A stretch of 9,899 nucleotides of DNA, taken from the NCBI GenBank assembly GCA_903938955.1, contig CAJAFJ010000607.1, positions 1 to 9,899 of the forward strand, read 5' to 3'. The notes below the pieces were generated by a model, which was not told where the DNA came from, ran no database searches, and saw only the letters and a program-made list of their open reading frames with translations. Position numbers and translations under genes: made by a program. This document shows, piece by piece, positions 6,785-9,899 of the stretch. This stretch comes from an uncultured beta proteobacterium. Its GTDB lineage: Bacteria > Pseudomonadota > Gammaproteobacteria > Burkholderiales > Burkholderiaceae. Every line of letters begins with the position of its first letter. Within the stretch, counting starts at the first letter, position 1.

Positions 6785-6799
6785 CTGGGCTGCTTGTAG

Positions 6800-8638
6800 A
6801 TGACTTTTCTCGCCCTGCAATGCCTTAACGGGCTGAGTTACGCCACCACCCTGTTCCTGATGGCGGCGGGCCTGACGCTGATCTTTGGCGTCACCCGCAT
6901 CGTCAACTTTGCGCATGGCAGCTTCTTTATGCTGGGTGCGCTGGTGACGGCGCATGCGGTGACAAACTGGTTTCCCGCGTGGGGCGAGAGCGCTGCGCTG
7001 TATGCCTTGGCCATGCTGTTAGGTGCGGCTTGTGCTGGCTTGACCGGGGCGGTGGTTGAGTTTTTATTGATCAGGCGACTCTACGGCGTGCCCGAGTTGT
7101 ACCAGTTGGTTGCCACCTTTGGCCTCACGCTGTTGCTGCACGATGCCATGCGCTGGGGCTTTGGGCCGGAAGAAGTCTTTGCCCCTCGCTTTCCCGGCCT
7201 GAAGGGGTCGGTGGAACTGTGGGGCGAGTTTTTTCCACAATACCAGTTGGTCACTCTGGCGCTGGGGCCGCTGGTTTGGCTCGGGCTGCATGGTTTGTTG
7301 CACCGCACGCTGTTTGGCCAGCGCCTGCGCGCCGCCACGCAAGACCGCGCCATGCTTGCGGCGCTGGGCGTTAACCCAAAACCGCTGATGCTTGGCGCCG
7401 TGGTGCTGGGGTGCGCGCTGGCCGGACTGGGCGGCGCCTTGCAGTTGCCGCGTGAACCGGCCAATCTGCAGATGGATGTGACGGTGGTGGTCGAAACCTT
7501 TGTGGTGGTGGTCACTGGCGGGCTGGGCAGCATTGCCGGCGCATTTTTTGCCGCGCTGCTGATCGGGCTGGTGCATGCCTTGGGGATCAGTTTCTTTCCT
7601 CAGGCCACGCTGGTCCTGGTGTTTGTCACCATGGCCGTGGTGCTGGCACTGCGGCCCATGGGGTTGATGGGCAAGCCAATGGCTGCCGGACCGCAGGAAA
7701 TCGCGCAAAAGTTCGTGCGAGCGCCTGACAAACGGCCGTGGCCAGCCCTTACCTTCACCACTTTGGGCCTGCTGTTGGCGGTGATTGGGTTGATGGGCGG
7801 TTACTGGCAATCATTGGCGGCGGACCTGCTGATCCTGATGATTTTTGGCGTCAGCCTGCAAGCCATGATGGCGCTGGGGGGCTTGGTCAGCTTTGGTCAC
7901 GCGGCGTTTTTTGCGCTGGGAGCTTACGGCGCGGCGCTGGCGCACAGCAACTGGGGCGTGTCGCTGCCATGGGCGCTGGCGGCGGGTTGCGCGGCGGCAT
8001 TGGCGGTTGCGGCGGTGTTTGGTGCGGTGGTGGTACGCAGCAGCGGGGTTTACCTAGCCATGTTGTCGCTGGCGCTGGCGCAAGTGCTGTGGGCGGTCGC
8101 GTCGCAGTGGACCCGCCTGACCGGTGGCGATAACGGTCTTATTGGCCTGACGCTGGTCGGCGATGACACGCGCACCGTGTTTTATTTTTTACTCTTGGGC
8201 CTGGCTTTGCTGAGTGTTTGGGCACTGGGCCGCCTGAGCCAGTCCAGCTTGGGCGCCGCCCTGCAAGCGGTGCGCGATGCACCGCAACGAGCGGCGGCCA
8301 GTGGTTTGCCAGTGGGCTGGATCAAGTACCGAATTTTTGTCGAAAGCGCGGTGCTGGCTGGTCTGGCAGGTGGCTTGTTTGCGGCGCACAAGGGCGCGGT
8401 GTTTCCCTCGGTGGCCAGCGTCGCGACCTCGCTGGATGCGCTGCTGGTCGTGTTGTTGGGCGGCATGCACCAGTTGTGGGGCGTGGCGGCGGGCAGCGCG
8501 GTGCTGGTGTGGGCTGGGGCCGAGTTGGGCCGGGGCTTTGAATACTGGCGCGGCGCGCTGGGCATGTTGGTGATGCTGATCATGGTGGCGTCGCCCTCGG
8601 GCCTGCTGGGTTGGCTGCAAAGGCGGAGCCGGGCATGA
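6800..8638 (+). CDS. Fused LivH-LivM permease of a branched-chain amino acid type (HAAT) ABC importer
   Basis: Inner-membrane pore of a HAAT-family importer, with both permease subunits in one 612-residue chain (separate LivH and LivM are each about 290-350 aa). The LivH half (about 1-290) starts with GLTLIFGVTRIVNFAHGSFF (24-43) and carries its cytoplasmic coupling segment LRAATQDRAMLAALGV at 176-191. A linker of about 25 residues (from about 291, partly polar, with QEIAQKFVRAPDKRP) leads to the LivM half, with ALGGLVSFGHAAFFALGAY at 358-376 and a coupling segment around ALQAVRDAPQRAAASGLP from 487. Many hydrophobic helices lie in both halves (I estimate 16-18). The ATG 6800 directly follows an in-frame TAG, so no longer start exists; no strong ribosome-binding site is visible. 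The stop overlaps the next gene's ATG (ATGA, 8635-8638). Substrate could be branched-chain amino acids, amides, urea or aromatic acids; no binding protein is present to decide. Confidence 0.93.
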   Translation: MTFLALQCLNGLSYATTLFLMAAGLTLIFGVTRIVNFAHGSFFMLGALVTAHAVTNWFPAWGESAALYALAMLLGAACAGLTGAVVEFLLIRRLYGVPELYQLVATFGLTLLLHDAMRWGFGPEEVFAPRFPGLKGSVELWGEFFPQYQLVTLALGPLVWLGLHGLLHRTLFGQRLRAATQDRAMLAALGVNPKPLMLGAVVLGCALAGLGGALQLPREPANLQMDVTVVVETFVVVVTGGLGSIAGAFFAALLIGLVHALGISFFPQATLVLVFVTMAVVLALRPMGLMGKPMAAGPQEIAQKFVRAPDKRPWPALTFTTLGLLLAVIGLMGGYWQSLAADLLILMIFGVSLQAMMALGGLVSFGHAAFFALGAYGAALAHSNWGVSLPWALAAGCAAALAVAAVFGAVVVRSSGVYLAMLSLALAQVLWAVASQWTRLTGGDNGLIGLTLVGDDTRTVFYFLLLGLALLSVWALGRLSQSSLGAALQAVRDAPQRAAASGLPVGWIKYRIFVESAVLAGLAGGLFAAHKGAVFPSVASVATSLDALLVVLLGGMHQLWGVAAGSAVLVWAGAELGRGFEYWRGALGMLVMLIMVASPSGLLGWLQRRSRA

Positions 8639-9899
8639 CGCTGCAAGTTCGTGATGTGGTCAAACACTTTGGCGGTGTGCAAGCCGTCAAAGGCGTGAGC
8701 TTCGAGGTGCGTGCCGGTGAATGTGTGGCCCTGATCGGTCCCAATGGCGCGGGTAAATCAACTACCTTTGCCTGCATTGCCGGGCAGCACCCCTTGACGG
8801 GCGGCGCGGTGCTGTGGGCTGGCGAGCGCATCGACGCCTTGAGCCCGGCGCAGCGCTTGACCCGTGGCGTCGCGCGTACGTTTCAGGTGGCGCAAACCTT
8901 TGAGGCCCTCACGGTGCTCCAGAATGTGCAGTTGCTCCTGCACGCGCCACGGGGGCTGGCGGCGACCAACGTGTTGAACAACTTGCCGCAAACAACGGCG
9001 CTGGTGCTGCTGGCGCGGGTCGGTTTGCAGCACTTGGCGCAGGCCGATGTGCTTGGACTGCCCTATGGCGCCAAGAAGCGGCTGGAGTTGGCGCTGGCGC
9101 TGGCCGGGGTCATGAACGGTTCGGTTGATCTGGAGGCTGACGCCGGTTTATCCCGTGCCGGTGACTCGGCGCCGTCACCCCGTTTGCTGTTGCTGGATGA
9201 GCCGGCTGCCGGTTTGGCCGGGCCTGAGCGCGTCGACCTGATGGCGCTGGTGAAATCACTCACCCACATGCCCGGTTTGGACTCCAGCACGGCGACGGAT
9301 CATGCCCTGACCGGCCTGGCGGTGCTGTACACCGAACACAATATGGACGCCGTCTTTGGCGTGGCTGACCGGGTGCTGGTGCTGATCGACGGTCAAATCG
9401 CCGCACAAGGCACGCCCGACGACATGGCGCACAACGAGGTGGTGCGCACGCGCTATCTGGGCGCCACAGCGCCTGGGAGACATCGTCTGGCCCAGCCCGC
9501 AAGTCCTGAACGGTCATGGCCAGCGCCGCAGGATGATGCCGGGGGCATGGATCGCCAGACGGGTTTCGATGAAGATCGGTTGGCGAGGTCCACTGCCCTC
9601 AAGCCAGCGACAACGCCCATCCTGTCGATCGAAGATCTGAGCGTCTGGTATGGCGCCGCACAGGCTTTGTTTGACGTATCGCTGCAAGTAGGGCAGGGCG
9701 AGCTGGTGGTGCTGCAAGGGCTTAACGGGGCGGGTAAGTCCACCTTGTTGCAAGCCATCATGGGCTTGAGCCCGCGTGACACCGGCCGGGTCAGCTATGA
9801 AAATCAATGCATTTCAGCCTGGGCGCCACATCGCCGGGCGCAGCTGGGATTGGGCTACGTGGCCGAAGACCGCCGCCTGTTTACCGGCCTGACCGTGGC
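8635..9899 (+). CDS. Fused LivG-LivF ATPase of the HAAT ABC importer (3' partial)
   Basis: Cytoplasmic ATPase that powers the permease. The frame is open from 8635 to the window end (421 codons) and holds two nucleotide-binding domains. First domain (LivG-like, 1-277): Walker A GPNGAGKST at 35-43, Q-loop RTFQ at 81-84, degenerate signature LPYGAKKRLEL at 142-152, Walker B LLLLDEPAAGL at 184-194, H-loop TEHNM at 233-237 (His235), ending VRTRYLG. A polar, Pro/Asp/Arg-rich linker (about 278-328) follows. Second domain (LivF-like, from about 329): ILSIEDLSVWYG, Walker A GLNGAGKST at 362-370, then GYVAEDRRLF at 407-416, the LivF equivalent of the Q-loop; its signature and Walker B lie beyond the edge. 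GGAG at 8625-8628 sits 6 nt before the ATG, which overlaps the permease stop, so translation is coupled. The first domain carries two in-frame insertions. An internal ATG (9547) could start a separate LivF but lacks a good ribosome-binding site. Confidence 0.92.
   Translation, partial: MTLQVRDVVKHFGGVQAVKGVSFEVRAGECVALIGPNGAGKSTTFACIAGQHPLTGGAVLWAGERIDALSPAQRLTRGVARTFQVAQTFEALTVLQNVQLLLHAPRGLAATNVLNNLPQTTALVLLARVGLQHLAQADVLGLPYGAKKRLELALALAGVMNGSVDLEADAGLSRAGDSAPSPRLLLLDEPAAGLAGPERVDLMALVKSLTHMPGLDSSTATDHALTGLAVLYTEHNMDAVFGVADRVLVLIDGQIAAQGTPDDMAHNEVVRTRYLGATAPGRHRLAQPASPERSWPAPQDDAGGMDRQTGFDEDRLARSTALKPATTPILSIEDLSVWYGAAQALFDVSLQVGQGELVVLQGLNGAGKSTLLQAIMGLSPRDTGRVSYENQCISAWAPHRRAQLGLGYVAEDRRLFTGLTV

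Noticed and set aside
7064..7810. 248-codon minus-strand open frame inside the permease gene
   Set aside because: Its product is Gln/His/Pro-rich low-complexity sequence, the antisense shadow of a hydrophobic GC-rich coding region; it has no domain and no ribosome-binding context.

Overview
The window looks like chromosome of a betaproteobacterium, most likely Burkholderiales/Comamonadaceae (Rhodoferax- or Polaromonas-like). This rests on high GC, the phasin type, the RhlE-type helicase tail ending in an NIKPKRRVAAL-like motif, the HAAT-type ABC genes and the nitroreductase subtype. The assignment is by recognition only, with no database search. No rRNA, tRNA, CRISPR array, insertion sequence or phage gene was seen.

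Layout. 1-1044 (+): 3' part of a DEAD-box RNA helicase, cut by the window edge. 1048-1085: bidirectional terminator. 1094-1951 (-): apaH, diadenosine tetraphosphatase. 1976-3268 (+): CNNM/CorC-type membrane protein (DUF21, CBS pair, CorC_HlyC), starting only 24 bp from the apaH start. 3265-4035 (-): YdcF/ElyC-like DUF218 membrane protein, overlapping the CNNM gene tail-to-tail by 4 bp. 4059-4089: strong terminator reading on the minus strand. 4261-4803 (-): phasin, with a good sigma70-type promoter at 4890-4917. 4991-5935 (+): class IV-like histone deacetylase-family amidohydrolase, divergent from the phasin. 6036-6731 (+): FMN nitroreductase. 6800-8638 (+): a LivH-LivM fused permease. 8635-9899 (+, runs off the end): a LivG-LivF fused ATPase, coupled to the permease by an ATGA overlap.

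How the parts work together. The left half is housekeeping: RNA remodelling, ApnN turnover, ion homeostasis or transport, envelope. The middle is a polyhydroxyalkanoate granule protein, divergent from a zinc deacylase. The right end is most of a branched-chain amino acid type (HAAT) ABC importer compressed into two polypeptides, one carrying both membrane domains and one carrying both nucleotide-binding domains. No substrate-binding protein gene is in the window.

Most noteworthy points: the double fusion of the ABC importer, with two in-frame insertions inside its first ATPase domain; the GNRA-capped terminator only 23 nt ahead of the ydcF-like start codon, flanked by overlapping palindromes that could act as an attenuator; and the phasin/HDAC divergent control region with a possible PhaR-type operator. 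I did not find convincing evidence of a wholly new system.
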